Origin: Chaetoceros tenuissimus
Taxonomy: Eukaryota > Bacillariophyta > Thalassiosirophyceae > Chaetocerotales > Chaetocerotaceae
Length of the DNA stretch: 64,000 bases
NCBI GenBank assembly: GCA_021927905.1
Contig: BLLK01000040.1
Location: forward strand, 838,214 to 902,213
Direction of reading: 5' to 3'
Shown: piece by piece, positions 62,281-64,000 of the stretch
Position numbering within the stretch: position 1 is the stretch's first letter
Layout: each line of letters starts with the position of its first letter
Program-made: the position numbers and the translations under genes
The notes under the pieces: generated by a model
Seen by the model: the letters and a program-made list of their open reading frames with translations, nothing else
Told to the model about the DNA's origin: nothing
Database searches by the model: none

Positions 62281-64000
62281 CAGCTAATGATGATGCACCA
62301 CTTGACATAGAGATATCACCACCATTGCCAGATGAGCCGCTGCCTGAGCTAATGGTAACCGCACCACCCAAGACTGATCCAGATCCTGATGTCAAAGATA
62401 CAGCTCCTCCGTTCGTGTCTGCACTTGATCCTGACAACAATGCCATGGATCCACCATTACCTGATGCATTCGAAGCACCACTACTCACGCTCACAGATCC
62501 TCCATCGCCAGATCCACTTGCACCTCCGTCAATAACTACTGATCCGCCCGCTGCTGATGACGAGCTTCCACTGCTCATTGAGATGCTGCCACTGCTACTA
62601 TCACTTGATCCAACGTTGAGAGTAAAAGATCCTGCTTGGCCGCCTGCTGCATTTCCAGTATTGACATCAATAGCTCCACTTGCTCCGTTCAAAGTGCTTC
62701 CTGAAGACAAAGTCAACCCTCCGCTGTTTGTTGATCCAGCGACACCAGCACTTGATGAGAAAGTAATACTACCACTTTCAGCTAATGATGATGCACCACT
62801 TGACATTGAGATATCACCACCATTGCCAGATGAGCCGCTGCCTGAGCTAATGGTAACTGCACCACCCAAGACTGATCCAGATCCTGATGTCAAAGATACA
62901 GCTCCTCCGTTCGTGTCTGCACTTGATCCTGACAACAATGCCATGGATCCACCATTGCCTGATGCATTCGAAGCACCACTAGTAAAACTCACAGATCCTC
63001 CATCGCCAGATCCACTTGCACCTCCGTCAATAACTACTGATCCGCCCGCTGCTGAAGACGAGCTTCCACTGCTCATTGAGATGCTGCCACTGCTACTATC
63101 ACTTGATCCAACGTTGAGAGTAAAAGATCCTGCTTGGCCGCCTGCTGCATTTCCAGTATTGACATCAATAGCTCCACTTGCTCCGTTCAAAGTGCTTCCT
63201 GAAGACAAAGTCAACCCTCCGCTGTTTGTTGATCCAGCGACACCAGCACTTGATGAGAAAGTAATACTTCCACTTTCAGCTAATGATGATGCACCACTTG
63301 ACATAGAGATATCACCACCATTGCCAGATGAGCCGCTGCCTGAGCTAATGGTAACTGCACCACCCAAGACTGATCCAGATCCTGATGTCAAAGATACAGC
63401 TCCTCCGTTCGTGTCTGCACTTGATCCTGACAACAATGCCATGGATCCACCATTGCCTGATGCATTCGAAGCACCACTAGTAAAACTCACAGATCCTCCA
63501 TCGCCAGATCCACTTGCACCTCCGTCAATAACTACTGATCCGCCCGCTGCTGAAGACGAGCTTCCACTGCTCATTGAGATGCTGCCACTGCTACTATCAC
63601 TTGATCCAACGATGAAAGTAAAAGATCCTGCTTGGCCGCCTGCTGCATTTCCAGTATTGACATCAATAGCTCCACTTGCTCCGTTCAAAGTGCTTCCCGA
63701 AGACAAAGTCAACCCTCCGCTGTTTGTTGATCCAGCCACACCAGCACTTGATGAGAAAGTAATACTTCCACTTTCAGCTAATGATGATGCACCACTTGAC
63801 ATAGAGATATCACCACCATTGCCAGATGAGCCGCTGCCTGAGCTAATGGTAACCGCACCACCCAAGACTGATCCAGATCCTGATGTCAAAGATACAGCTC
63901 CTCCGTTCGTGTCTGCACTTGATCCTGACAACAATGCCATGGATCCACCATTGCCTGATGCATTCGAAGCACCACTACTCACGCTCACAGATCCTCCATC
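54373..64000. repeat. 498-bp tandem repeat array, about 19.5 units
   Basis: The marker gtgtctgcac recurs at 54521, 55019, 55517 and every 498 bp to 61991, then at 62415 (424 bp later), 62913, 63411 and 63909. All copies are nearly identical, differing at a handful of positions. The main variable site has two alleles, ctactcacgctcac and ctagtaaaactcac (VSS versus FTS in protein). The unit length is divisible by three, so the coding frame is kept everywhere except at the one deletion. The array continues past the window end. Confidence 0.97.
62243..64000 (-). CDS. Giant repeat protein, N-terminal-side fragment, frameshifted
   Basis: The frame is open from the window edge (64000) through about three and a half repeat units, in the same 166-residue pattern. 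At the 74-bp deletion (junction 62280/62281) it shifts frame and terminates after 14 aberrant residues (starting VRKHYERS) at 62243. The 5' end, including any signal peptide, is outside the window. It is either the upstream part of one gene with the downstream frame, now broken, or an assembly artefact in a long near-identical array. Confidence 0.6.
   Translation of the reverse strand, partial: DGGSVSVSSGASNASGNGGSMALLSGSSADTNGGAVSLTSGSGSVLGGAVTISSGSGSSGNGGDISMSSGASSLAESGSITFSSSAGVAGSTNSGGLTLSSGSTLNGASGAIDVNTGNAAGGQAGSFTFIVGSSDSSSGSISMSSGSSSSAAGGSVVIDGGASGSGDGGSVSFTSGASNASGNGGSMALLSGSSADTNGGAVSLTSGSGSVLGGAVTISSGSGSSGNGGDISMSSGASSLAESGSITFSSSAGVAGSTNSGGLTLSSGSTLNGASGAIDVNTGNAAGGQAGSFTLNVGSSDSSSGSISMSSGSSSSAAGGSVVIDGGASGSGDGGSVSFTSGASNASGNGGSMALLSGSSADTNGGAVSLTSGSGSVLGGAVTISSGSGSSGNGGDISMSSGASSLAESGSITFSSSAGVAGSTNSGGLTLSSGSTLNGASGAIDVNTGNAAGGQAGSFTLNVGSSDSSSGSISMSSGSSSSAAGGSVVIDGGASGSGDGGSVSVSSGASNASGNGGSMALLSGSSADTNGGAVSLTSGSGSVLGGAVTISSGSGSSGNGGDISMSSGASSLAVRKHYERSKWSY

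Noticed and set aside
54431-62287. Plus-strand 2,618-codon Pro-rich frame as a gene
   Set aside because: It exists only as the antisense of the repeat array and ends with it; the minus strand carries a unique C-terminal domain and a sensible protein composition.
54373-64000. CRISPR-like or satellite DNA interpretation of the array
   Set aside because: The unit is 498 bp with no short-repeat/unique-spacer structure, keeps a coding frame, and joins a unique coding domain.

Overview
The window is nuclear DNA of a photosynthetic stramenopile, almost certainly a diatom. The evidence is a fucoxanthin-chlorophyll a/c (LHC family) protein whose presequence carries the ASAFAP plastid-import motif, several other proteins with a signal peptide followed by an F-containing transit peptide, a heat-shock-factor gene of the kind diatoms have in large numbers, AT-rich sequence, and short GT-AG introns (mostly 58-102 bp). 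A low-GC centric diatom such as Chaetoceros would fit, but the species is inference. No tRNA, rRNA or CRISPR array was recognised.

Layout. 1-4897: 3' part of a DNAJC13/RME-8 endosomal co-chaperone gene. 5019-7877: a three-exon orphan gene. 8152-8472: a 305-bp hAT-like MITE with perfect terminal inverted repeats and an 8-bp target-site duplication. 8673-20587: RFT1, a signal-peptide-bearing cyclin, a plastid LON-domain protein, a type I membrane protein, ribosomal protein eS1, capping protein beta, a COPI-associated/EF-hand membrane protein, and a mitochondrial-carrier-family protein with a secretory leader. Two introns of the carrier gene carry the same 129-bp repeat. 20618-34633: CWC21/SRRM2-like SR protein, Tudor-like protein, UBE2J tail-anchored E2, a phage-type P-loop kinase with a chromatin-like basic tail, a three-HMG-box protein with a 393-bp perfect internal duplication, a TPR-MYND protein and a PHD-PWWP reader. 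34913-53209: FCP, TLDc protein, a large orphan, Sel1-repeat protein, HSF, cytochrome P450, HYPK, two membrane proteins, a plastid-targeted orphan and a plastid SOUL haem-binding protein.

53746-64000 is the most striking part: a tandem array of about 19.5 nearly identical 498-bp (166-residue) units encoding a giant Ser/Gly-rich, predicted beta-solenoid protein on the minus strand, running off the window. One unit carries a 74-bp frameshifting deletion that splits the reading frame, next to a substitution that creates an in-frame ATG.

The genes are mostly independent eukaryotic housekeeping genes and not an operon. Loose themes are endomembrane quality control and traffic (RME-8, RFT1, UBE2J, COPI-associated protein), chromatin and transcription (HMG, PHD-PWWP, HSF, basic-tailed kinase) and plastid function (FCP, LON, SOUL, 50425 orphan). 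Exon joins were worked out by hand from GT-AG sites and reading phase; none is confirmed by transcripts.
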